This document shows positions 22,170 through 31,320 of a stretch of 64,000 bases of DNA, one piece after another. The position numbers and the translations under genes are program-made. This DNA is from Karalla daura (taxonomy: Eukaryota > Chordata > Actinopteri > Chaetodontiformes > Leiognathidae), in the NCBI GenBank assembly GCA_029224185.1, contig CM055200.1, positions 7,044,099-7,108,098 of the forward strand, given 5' to 3'. Positions within the stretch are counted from its first letter, which is position 1; each line of letters starts with the position of its first letter. The notes beneath the pieces are model-generated. The model saw only the letters and a program-made list of their open reading frames with translations, was not told where the DNA came from and ran no database searches.

Positions 22170-22500
22170 TTAGTCAGCAGAGAGCCAATGAAAAGCATTT
22201 CCACACGTGCAACAGCCCGTGTAAGACTGAGAAGCGAGCATCTTGGCGGGTCACCGCTGCAGAGCTCATTTCCAACACTTCCACAGCGCGAGTCTGCACC
22301 GCACAGCATCTGTTGCAGCGGTAACACACAACTGTCACAACAAGACTTGTGGCAACAATGACGGTAATGAGTGCTGAGTCCAGGCAAACTTTGCAAAATT
22401 GTATAATTGGGAACAAAAGGAGCAGCGGGCCCCGAGGCTTCGCCGGACCAATCAGGAGCAACTATCTGCCTCCACGCGATGATCGGAAATAACAGTCGAA
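22170..22500. promoter_or_regulatory. Unique CpG-containing block with CCAAT box
   Basis: A unique, moderately CpG-rich island of sequence inside the microsatellite cluster. CCAATCAGG near 22448-22456 is a good NF-Y site. The overlapping open frames on both strands (the longest 22094-22699 minus, 201 aa) show no domain and run into CT and TG repeats. Confidence 0.3.
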
Positions 22501-22577
22501 AACAAATTCCTGAAGAGTGAGTAAAGAGGCACAGAGAGAGAGCGATGGTGCTGATTCTACTGTGGATGAAAGGCAGG

Positions 22578-22596
22578 GAGAGAGAGAGAGAGAGAG
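22578..22596. repeat. (AG)n microsatellite
   Basis: Nine or ten AG units in a purine-rich stretch. Confidence 0.93.
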
Positions 22597-22656
22597 GGAA
22601 GATGATGAGAAGAAGAAGTGTGCTGGCCCAGTTGGAGGCCGAGCAAAGCCATCCAT

Positions 22657-22746
22657 CACACACCCACACACGCGCACCCACACACACACACAAACACACA
22701 CAGGTACAGACACATCAAGTCACGGATGCACACACACACACACACT
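22657..22746. repeat. Interrupted (CA)n microsatellite cluster
   Basis: Three CA runs separated by short non-CA steps. It is the last member of the dense cluster that begins at 20.1 kb. Confidence 0.96.
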
Positions 22747-22884
22747 GATTCAGCTCCACAGAAATAAACCACAGTTTGGCAGAAAACAAAGCAAAAGACG
22801 TGCAAAGTAGAGCCAGAAACATGTTTGTCCATGCTCTGATTTGTGATCTGAAGCATAGGTGTTCAAGACATTAATACATCTATG

Positions 22885-22970
22885 CTTGGGTGACATGGTG
22901 GATGAGTGGTTAGCACTGTTGCCTCATGTCCAAGGACCTTCACAAAGCCTGTAAGATAATCAACGGAGGC
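22885..22970 (+). mobile_element. Dispersed teleost repeat, tRNA-like head only
   Basis: GAGTGGTTAGCACTGTTGCC (22905-22924) is the clearest copy in the window of the tRNA-like head of the family at 3.67 kb. The remainder is truncated after CCAAGGACC. Confidence 0.65.
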
Positions 22971-24590
22971 ACCGATTGGTTGAATTTAGCATCTTTCACT
23001 ATCCATGTATAGACGTTCTTTTATGTTGTCGCGGATGTCTGCCGGAGCCTAACCTGACGCACATAGGGGGCCAAACTGTAATCCCATTAGGTTAAGGGAC
23101 CTTTTGTTGTCATGGTTACAGCAATAACAGCTCGGGCAGGGTTAGGGAAACAACGCTGACTGTCAGCGCAGGAAACAAACAGCGGCTCCTGATTGAAGTC
23201 GGAGGTTTTGTTCTCTCAAACGCGTACCCCACCTCCTCCTCCTCCTCTTCCACCTCCTCCTGAAACAATGCAGAACTATTTCCCCCTTTGCTAGGAGTGA
23301 CGGCGGCTAGAAATCCCAAAGGTGCACGTGGCACGTTGTCGCTCGAGCTCAAACGTTTTCAGGAAGTGATTTTCCGAAACGACCGAAGCCGCGTGTGTTT
23401 ATTCACGGGGCTCATCTCATAACAAACAGACGACCTACACTAACCGGCCGCAAAAAGCCCAAAAGGACACACCTGAGACGCAAATACTGAGCGGCGAAAA
23501 CACTCATCCACTCCCAACAAGAGTCTCAGCTTCTCGTGAAATTGATTCTCTAAGCTGGAAGCGGAGGGAATAAATTTGCCTGAGTGCTTCTCGTCTCCTC
23601 GCATCTGAAGGACCCATCTGGGGCCGTCCGAGCCCACTGCCTGTCTACGCGCTCAGCCCTCACTGACAACAGCTGACAATCATCCTGCCAGGCCATTGGC
23701 CAATTAGGACAGGGTTGCCATGGTTGCCGGCACACACTCGCGCTCTCTATTCTCACCTCCATCAGCGTCCGCCTACTCGCGGCATGGAGGGAAAGAGAGA
23801 GGGAGGGATGGAGGGAATGATGCAAGATGAAAAGAGAGAGGTGGAGAGGTGCAGAGAGGAACACTTTGAAGAAAACCTGCCGATGACAGCTGATTTCGGC
23901 TCGTCTCCCTGCAAACAGAAATGAGCAGAGGGGAGCAGCAGTGGGGAGCCCATCACGGGCTGGACTCTTTATCTATACAGTTTACAAGAAAGACAGAGAG
24001 CGTGTGAAATAACTCTATCAGCGCTTATTTCTATTGATTAGACATGTTTCTGTTGTCCAAGCTCTATAGCATGAAAGCCATCATACTCCAGAGTCCAGTT
24101 TTTCTTGGAACTGAAACAGGCAAATGGAACTGGTCACTGGTCTCTCTAATTTGGCCAAGTTTGTTTAAGTTTCTCTTCTAAAGATTTTCATGAAGCACCG
24201 TCTACTGAGAGCCAAAACCATGCCAAGTCCCATAAAGGAAAAAAAAGGCCTTTTTTCTCTTATATAGCTTCACAAAGGCAATGATCAGTAATGAGACATC
24301 TAAATATATGAGATTAATCAAGACTGAGACAACAAATGGTATTGTTTTGTCTCTGTTTCACTTTGATAGCAGGGAAATGTATTTTGGGAAATCAAAGCTT
24401 GTTTGACATTGAATATTAATCTATTGTGTTATTAATTCTGTCATTTTGTCATTGTGTTGGATTATTAAAGTATTGCATGAAACCGAAGACAGCACACGGA
24501 GGAAGAAACCGCTAATGCATTCTTGTCATTTGACACAAATTGCATGAATATGTACGTATGATGGAACAAAGACCTACAGTCCACGCATGA
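22971..24590. other. Non-coding stretch with palindromic CCAAT site
   Basis: Unique sequence, CpG-containing at 23280-23760. ATTGGCCAAT at 23695-23704 is a perfect palindrome with CCAAT boxes on both strands, followed by two GTTGCC half sites. CTCCTC repeats lie at 23232-23262. AAAAAAGGCCTTTTTT (24241-24256) is a 16-base palindrome. Open frames 23116-23352 and 23550-23864 (minus) lack domains. Confidence 0.4.
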
Positions 24591-24611
24591 ACACACACAC
24601 ACACACACACC
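24591..24611. repeat. (AC)10 microsatellite
   Basis: Pure AC run of about 20 bases. Confidence 0.95.
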
Positions 24612-24701
24612 CACATCATCTTCCCACATACAAATTCCACAGCGAAGGGAGAAAGAAAATCAATAAAATGCTTCTTAAATTCCTCTGCCTCTCAAAGAAA
24701 T

Positions 24702-24757
24702 GAGAGTGAGAGAGAGAGAGAGAGAGAGAGAAAGATAGAGAGAGAGAGAGGGAGAGA
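24702..24757. repeat. (GA)n microsatellite
   Basis: GA run with one AAAGAT interruption at the start of the long purine tract. Confidence 0.96.
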
Positions 24758-24799
24758 CCTTGTCTTTGACAGTTGCTCACTTTCCTTTCTCATCTAATC

Positions 24800-25730
24800 T
24801 CTGCCCTGCACTGAGGAAGAGGAGGAGGAGGAGGAGGAAGGGGGTTGAAGCGAGGGAAGAGAGCGGAGAGGCAGTCAGAGGAAAGAGTGATGGGGAAAAA
24901 CAGAGGCCTGCAGGAGATATGGATGTGGAAATGAAAGAAGCAGGAGAGAGGCAGGGAGAGAGGGAGAGAGGGAGAGAGAGAGAGGTGGCAGAGTCAACAT
25001 TTACTTGAGGCTTTGAACAAAGAGGGAGGGATGGAGGGAGGGAATACGCACAGATAGCAACTGTTCCATACAGCAGTGAAGATAGGAAGGAAGTGTGCGA
25101 GGAAAAAAAGGGGAGGGGGGGGGTCTGGCACGAGAAAGGATCGAGGGATTAGAGTAGAGCAAGTACAACATACAGAGAGAGAGAAAGTGGAAAGGGGATG
25201 GCAAGATCCAATCTAGATATCTGAGCACAGGAGGAAAGGGAAACCAGGAGGAAGACGGAAAGGAAGGATGGGAATGAATGAATGGCGGAACAGAGCAACA
25301 GGGAGAAGAACATGCTGAAGTAAAAAGCTAAGAAAGGATGTAAAGGGTATGGAACAAAACATGGAAAGAAGGCAAGAAGCCAGGGGAGGAGAGAGAACGG
25401 AAGACGGACTGCTCCAAAAAGAACCAGACAAGAAAAGAGGGAAGGAAAGACAAAGAGGACTTGAGGAGCCAGCAAAGAAAAGAGAGGGAGTTCAAGGATG
25501 GGAAAATATAGAGTGTGATGGAAAAGAGAAAAAAACTGTGGAAGGATTTTATGAAGCCCTGGGGAAAAGAGATAGATAGCAATAGGTGGGAAACAGGAAA
25601 TTAAGAGAAGGGGGGAATAGGAGATGAGGAAGATAGATAAGAAATGAGGGGGAAAGAGGGAGTGAAGGAGGGAGAGACAGAGGGAGGGAAGAAGGGCAAA
25701 GCATGTGGAGATCAATAGCGATTAACTTGA
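24800..25730. repeat. Long polypurine low-complexity tract
   Basis: For more than 900 bases the plus strand is by eye about three quarters A+G, with (GAG)n at 24818-24839 and many GGGA, GGAA and GAGA units. TTA, CTA and TCA are rare on the plus strand, so stop codons are rare on the minus strand. This fully explains the 188-aa minus-strand frame at 25149-25715, which is Ser/Leu/Phe/Pro-rich and has no domain. Confidence 0.9.
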
Positions 25731-25805
25731 GAGAGCGAGGTAGGAATCCGGTGAGGATATAAGCTGGGACGTACAACTGTGGGAGATACCATCTTAATCA
25801 TTACC

Positions 25806-25831
25806 GGGGGTTGGGGTGGGGGGTGGGGGGG
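25806..25831 (+). other. Strong G-quadruplex motif
   Basis: Four G runs of 5, 4, 6 and 7 bases separated by TT, T and T. These are very short loops and long tracts, which fit the most stable class of intramolecular G-quadruplex. It sits just downstream of the polypurine tract. Confidence 0.85.
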
Positions 25832-26080
25832 TATTTTGGAGATAATGTAACCATTGGTGTAGCGTAGCACTTCATTTTTACATTAGGAGATACACACGTG
25901 AGGAAACATTTGGAGCGCGTGCTTCCGTTGTTTTTCTCATTCTGCCACCATCTTCCTCACTCTGCCCTCCACCTTGGTACGGTGTCGATCCAGTGTCCTG
26001 AGTGCTCCTACACTTGCTCGTTCCACCTCAGCAATGCTTGATGCCCCCCCTTTCCCCAACCTAAACTCCTGGGACCCCAT
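25832..26080. other. Non-coding, nothing recognised
   Basis: Unique, CT-leaning sequence without repeats or open frames of note. Confidence 0.45.
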
Positions 26081-26135
26081 AAAGCCAATCGTCACTGCAT
26101 ATCAATAACCTAATTAATTAGACGATTGATCGGGG
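26081..26135. promoter_or_regulatory. Nested palindrome with homeodomain dimer site
   Basis: CTAATTAATTAG at 26110-26121 is a perfect palindrome made of two TAATTA homeodomain cores. CAATCGTC (26086-26093) and GACGATTG (26121-26128) form an outer 8-base inverted repeat that encloses most of it. TAAT-N3-ATTA-type sites bind paired-class homeodomain dimers. Confidence 0.45.
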
Positions 26136-27310
26136 GAGTTTTACTTGTAATGTCCTGTACCTGGCTGCAGTCTTTGAAGTTTACCCAACATTTATCATTT
26201 TAGTCGCGTCCCGATGGCTCAAAGTCCTTAAACAAAGCCCCATTAGAAAAGTTAGGGCTCATCTCTGATTTGTCTTGTTACTGATATCTGAAAATGTCCT
26301 CATCCATACATTTCCTCACCCATACAGTGATATTGCCAAATCTTTTCGTTTAACCATGGCCTGCATGAAGAGGCAGCTCCGGGGAAACTGTTCAGACTTC
26401 ACCTATTTCGCTTTGCTCTGCAAAGCTGCTGCTTATCAGATCAGTCGTACTTTGATTCCCCCCCTCCGCTCATCCCACTGGGTTTCAGTGCAAACAGCCG
26501 ACGTTTCCCCTGCGTAAAAAAGCAGCGGCTGTGATGTTCCTCCGCAGTACATGACAAGAGCCAACCCAGCAAACCACGAAACTCGTTATCATCTCATCTG
26601 ACCTCACTGAACTCATTACCTCCTAAGCTGCTGGGCTCTAGGAGCAAAGTCTCCCCGGGTAAGAAAAACTTAACAGCACCTTAATAGTATGTGGGAAACA
26701 CTTGATTAAACTTCCATTCATGCATGTGATTGTAACAAAGCGGCATCACTGTGGGAATCGCCCCCGATAAACAGACGTGGAGATATTTTGGACCCCATCT
26801 TCCCCTGGGTGTGTCGTTACAGCTGCCTTTTACTATGTCCCACTGGGAGGACAGACTTATATGTAATATTGAAGAGAAGCAGACTGGGTGGGAATGAAAT
26901 ATATATCGGGGAGATACGAAAAAAGACAAAATGAGAGAGATGAGACAGAAACAGAATGAGGAGATGGAGAAAGATGCCACACATCACCGATCTGTCATTC
27001 AGGATAGAAACCGGTGGCACGTTTTGCAGATGGATGTGCTGATTTCAAAGTGAGACAACAATACTTTGCAACGGAGCAGGCCAGTTCGACAGCATCTGCA
27101 ATTAGTAAAGATGTGGAAGATGCTTTCACTCCCCTCGTACATCCTCCCTCATGTCATTTTGAAAACACGATCCCCCCATTAGGACTTCTAATTGAGAGAG
27201 GTTAATCAAACGCCCTCCTCGTATTTCTGTCCTCCCGGTTTAAAATAGAAGCTGTTACACACCAATCACGGCCCTAATTGGACATGGTGTGATTCAGGAT
27301 TCACATGCTC
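26136..27310. other. Non-coding stretch, nothing recognised
   Basis: Unique sequence. The part at 27020-27300 has conserved-element-like texture with several CTAATT cores. Open frames 26275-26517 and 26681-27020 (minus) lack domains. Confidence 0.4.
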
Positions 27311-27312
27311 AT

Positions 27313-27317
<5 letters not shown>

Positions 27318-27356
<39 letters not shown>

Positions 27357-27362
27357 GCACAC
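27318..27362. repeat. (CA)n microsatellite with GCAC end
   Basis: Pure CA to about 27352, then GCACGCACACA. Confidence 0.97.
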
Positions 27363-27487
27363 AGACAGTTTCATATACACATAGACAATCTATTTTAAAA
27401 AAAATTCTCCAGCAATCAAGGAGTTGTAACCATTTATCCGTGTGATTTTCCAAAAAGAGGATTTTCAGACAGACACGCGCAAGCCAC

Positions 27488-27530
27488 ATGCACACACACA
27501 GACACACATACACAGACACCCGCACACACT
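27488..27530. repeat. Interrupted (CA)n microsatellite
   Basis: CA repeats interrupted by G and T steps. Confidence 0.93.
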
Positions 27531-27640
27531 GGTGAGCTGGTTTGTGGCTAATTGGTTCGCCATCAATTGCTCTGATTGGTCCCTTAATTACACCGGGCAG
27601 TGTCCAGTGATTTGCACAGCTGCACAGTTATTCATCATTC

Positions 27641-27692
27641 AACACACACACACACTCACACACACGCACACACACACACACTCACACACACT
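27641..27692. repeat. (CA)n microsatellite, interrupted
   Basis: CA repeats with CT and GC interruptions over about 50 bases. Confidence 0.96.
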
Positions 27693-27840
27693 AGTGTCAC
27701 AGGGCTGCATTTATAACTCCTTTCGGTCGACAAATGGGGGAACAAAAAGTCCACTTTATCATCTATAGATATATACAATATAGAGAAAAGTGACTCTAAC
27801 AAGCGCTCTGAACACGTTTCATGACATGTGCTCCAAATTT

Positions 27841-28270
27841 ACCCACAATGCACTTCGGCTCTGGGACATGTGGCCGTGCAGCGGACGCCGGAGAAGCGCA
27901 TCCAAAAATACTCCACCTGAACTCAACATGCGTACAGTCAGTTTACGCCCGGCGCGCAGGTATTTCCCCCCAGCCTCCATCAACTCTGCCTACATCAGCA
28001 CACACTCATATGCCGGCGCCCGCGCAGCGCCGCGGATATGAAATATAAATTTGAGAGTGGCAGATGAATAAAAGATGACAGCGGGGGCGATGCGGAGCGA
28101 CCTGCACTGTCATACGTTACTACAATCAAACCTTAGCCGGGGTTTCCTCCCTCAGCCCAGGCGTTTGAGGGGAACGTGTCGGAGCGCAGCTGGGCCCGTT
28201 TCCTCCGAGGACTCTCACTCTATCTTTAGTCTCCGACCCTCTGCTCCGGTCTGCCTGGCTGTCAGGTAGC
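27841..28270. promoter_or_regulatory. Second CpG island, promoter-like
   Basis: About 32 CpGs by eye in 390 bases. CCCACAATGCACT at 27842-27854 matches the core of a ZNF143/Staf site, which is strongly associated with promoters. ATATAAAT at 28043-28050 is TATA-like. Candidate plus-strand donors are CAG|GTATTT (near 27957-27965) and CAG|GTAGCT (near 28263-28271). Plus-strand frames 27790-28048 and 28075-28269 are unrecognised. Weaker than the 11.2 kb island. Confidence 0.4.
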
Positions 28271-28299
28271 TAAGCTACACATCCGGCTTGATCAGAGGG

Positions 28300-28319
28300 T
28301 TTTTTTTTTTTTTTTTTTT
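28300..28319. repeat. T20 homopolymer
   Basis: Twenty Ts. It could be a reverse-oriented retroposon tail, but no body is recognisable next to it. Confidence 0.95.
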
Positions 28320-28632
28320 AAGTGCCCGAAGGCTCGTTGCAGCAACACTTTTGTCTCAACTGCAGGACCCGAGTACGGTCATGACTCCAGCCGCTTTCAT
28401 CACTTTGAGCCACGGAGGAAAAGCTGTTGACTTGCATTAACTTTTGCCTCGGGGTCTTGGAAGTCCAACCCAATGTGGAGGAACTTGATATTCATTATTA
28501 TGCTTTAGCTGTGTGTGATAAATTTCAAGACATCACTGTTGCACATACTCTTTATAACAGTGTAGTCTGCCACTAATTAATGAGCATTGCTTCATGACAG
28601 GCTCCAGTTCCCCCCACCCCAACACCAGTCTT

Positions 28633-28670
28633 TATGCTATGCTATGCTAAGCTAAGCTAAGCTAAGCTAA
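28633..28670. repeat. (GCTAT)2(GCTAA)5 pentamer array
   Basis: Two GCTAT units (after a partial one) change to five GCTAA units, so a point variant has spread through part of the array. Confidence 0.97.
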
Positions 28671-28674
28671 CTGG

Positions 28675-28815
28675 CCAGCAGCTACTTCCTCATCACAGAC
28701 AGATAGGCTCACAGCAAGAAGGTCCCCAGTATGAATCCCGGTCAGGGGACTTCTCTGTGCAGAGGGGGCATGTTCTTCTCATGAGTGTGTTTGTAAACAC
28801 CCCAGTGTCATCTCA
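28675..28815 (+). mobile_element. Dispersed teleost repeat, 5' half
   Basis: CTCACAGCAAGAAGGTCCCC (28709-28728) followed by AGTATGAATCCCGG is the tRNA-like head of the family at 3.67 kb, with the box-B-like part near 28730-28743. The 'ttctctgtgcagag...gcatgttcttctc' module follows. Confidence 0.7.
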
Positions 28816-30410
28816 GAAAGAAAAAAAAAAAGGATGTTGAGGTCAGTGAGGCCAGAGACCAAAAGTGTGACCATTGGGCACTAAGCAGACAACATGATAA
28901 CAAACAAATATGTTCTTTAAGATGAAAAAAGGAATATCACAAAGACTTAATTCTTAAGGTTTTTAAGGTTGCAGAGGATTTCTTTGTTTTTTATCATACA
29001 GGACTAGGTATATTGAGTGCGTCACAAAACAATAATATTAAATAAAAGAAAATAGCATGGATATTGAAATATCCATACAAAGAAATATAAAGGAATCCAA
29101 CCACGGGGCACTAAAAGTAATATTAAAATATATGGATTTCAGCAATATTTGCTGTATGTATTATTGAATATTCCTCTGCGCAGGAGATTTATTTTCTTCA
29201 GAATAAGAGAAGTCGTGTTGAAAAAAAATCACCCGGTCAGCACATCTTTATGACAGAGTGAGACGTAACGCAGCGGAGCTTGAGCTCACGCCGTTATTGT
29301 TCCCGGCATCGTCAGATCAGACCGTAATCCCACGCAGCTCCTTGTAAACCTCACCAACTCTGTTACGTCAGTAAAAATGACATGTTGACAAAAAACAAGC
29401 GAGTCTTAATTCCCGGGCTGTTTGGGAAAAAGATTAGGAGAATTCAACATCTGTCATTACGTGAAAGATGGACAAAAGAAAACCTCTAATGAATCAAATC
29501 ATCACCGTCGTCTGCTGGCGTCCGATGCCAGTGACGTGTCAGGGGAGAGAGGCAGAGAGCGGCGGATGAAGCGGCGGAGCGAAAGGAGGAAAGATGGACG
29601 CGGATTGAAGGAGACGCTCAGAGGGGATCAGGTTGACAGGCGACCGTGGCTTTTGCATGTATGTGCGATTCAGCCTGATGGACCCATCTGGTCGCCCGAT
29701 AGAAGCTCCGGGGCTGATCTGAGTTTTAATGACGAGCCACTGGACACTCTGACCCCAAACACATTCATCCCGGCGCTTACAGTTCAAGTCGGCGCAACAA
29801 ATATAAACCTGCGAGGCAAAGGTTATTTTTAATGTACTGCACTCTGCTTCATGTCGAGATCCTCCTCGCATACTGAATTATGGATTCTATCCACACGCCC
29901 TAATGGAGACTCCTCCTCTCTCACTGACTCTATCCCCGCGCTGTGAAGCCTGCATAACGCCTGGATGTGTGTGACGTGTGTGTGTGTGGCTCGCATTAAT
30001 GACGGCGCTAATGTTTCTTTATTATGTAGAGACAATTGCCTGGTCATAGCTGAGTGAATTAATGAATAGACGGCTCCACGTGTTAAAGAATGAATAGGTG
30101 GAGGAGACAAGAGAAAAGCAAATAAATGAGTGAGTTAATCTAGAAATCATTGTTTTGATGAGCGCACTGATAAATAACAAAAGTATAAGAGAATTGATGA
30201 ATCTATGAATGAAAGGTACATGAAGGAACTGTAAAGTTTTCCAAGTAGTGAAAGGCTGAAAAAAGAAAAGAAAAGGATGAATAAATGATCAGTAAAGAAC
30301 AGTGACAAAAGCTCAGCTTGAATAACATGCGTGACCGCATGTCCCAATCCAAATTCTAGCTGCCTGGGTTTAGTGAGTGTGTCTGGGTGTGGTGAACTCT
30401 CTCTCTCTTT
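28816..30410. other. Non-coding stretch, mixed
   Basis: The AT-rich part 28900-29200 contains ATGGATAT (29057-29064) and ATATCCAT (29069-29076), a perfect inverted repeat with loop TGAA. The part 29250-29830 is moderately CpG-rich and carries a 136-aa plus-strand frame (29422-29832) that matches nothing I recognise and has no convincing splice sites. Short GAAT/GAAA-rich sequence lies at 30040-30300. Confidence 0.4.
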
Positions 30411-30415
30411 CTCAC

Positions 30416-30420
<5 letters not shown>

Positions 30421-30464
<44 letters not shown>
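30421..30464. repeat. (CA)22 microsatellite
   Basis: Uninterrupted 44-base CA run, preceded by CT/CA-rich sequence from 30396. Confidence 0.98.
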
Positions 30465-30465
<1 letters not shown>

Positions 30466-30960
30466 CATTAACATCTGGCAGAACATCTGCCTTTCAACAG
30501 CACGAGAGAGACAGAAACACCATGGACAGACACAGAGGTTACAAATCTGACCCTGGCTGTTACAGCATCAGGCAGAGTTACTTTCAACACATCAAAACTG
30601 AAACTGTAACTGGATAAGTGTTTATTTTGGAGGCAGCTTGGATTATCATAGTGGCTGCTGAGGCCCAGTCACACACTGGAGTAACTGGGAAGATCACTGG
30701 TCGTGGAGTGTCTGCACAACTGTGACTGCACCCTAGATCTCCAACGCTAAAACACAAAAAGAAAAAAAACAGAAAACAATAATCGACCCAGAACTTCATG
30801 CAAATCTTCCATTTAGTTGAAACTGAACAAATAATGACTTAGTCTCAGCTTAGCCACATGATCCAATAATCACCTGATTCATGAGTACACTAAATGAGAA
30901 ATAAGTGCTTCAAGTACCGTGCCAAGATGAATCAATGCACAAAGCAAACAAAACGGCAAA
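30465..30960. other. Non-coding, nothing recognised
   Basis: Unique AT-leaning sequence. The minus-strand frame 30584-30799 is short and domain-free. Confidence 0.45.
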
Positions 30961-31320
30961 CATAATTAACTCCCCGCGTAATAATTTACTGATAATTAAT
31001 TCATTTTGCCGTGTGCTCTCCTCTAATTTAAACATTTGGTTCTAGTTCCCCGTGAAGCTCTCCGAGCATGCGGGGTGCCGCAGAAACACAGTCGCCCGGT
31101 CTTGACAACAGAACGGCATCTATTTGTCCAGATTGAGTCGGTACGGGCGCCCGGCTTTTCTTCCTGTGCCTGGGGATAGCGGCGCTGTGGCGCTGAGACA
31201 ACTATTACAATTACTCCAAACAAATCGCAAACGTGCGCTCGCAGACCCGTCCTGCACAGCGTGGCGCTACTGGAAGAGGAGCCAAAAACACAACTGCCTG
31301 CTTGCTTGACTTTTTTCTTT
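30961..31320. promoter_or_regulatory. Conserved-element-like block with homeodomain cores
   Basis: AT-rich, homeodomain-core-rich sequence (GATAATTAATTCATT, 30990-31004) runs into a moderately CpG-rich unique block (31060-31260). Overlapping frames on both strands (31023-31355 minus, 31124-31309 plus) have no domain. Looks like a developmental enhancer, but this is inference. Confidence 0.3.

Noticed and set aside
22094..22699. 201-aa open frame on the minus strand
   Set aside because: Its ends are encoded by TG and CT microsatellites. The middle has no domain and competes with open frames on the other strand.
25149..25715. 188-aa open frame on the minus strand
   Set aside because: It lies in a polypurine tract where minus-strand stop codons are rare. 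Composition is Ser/Leu/Phe/Pro-rich with no domain.
29422..29832. 136-aa plus-strand frame
   Set aside because: It is the least repeat-like of the long frames, but has no recognised domain, no promoter next to it and no convincing donor. CpG-rich composition can keep frames open.
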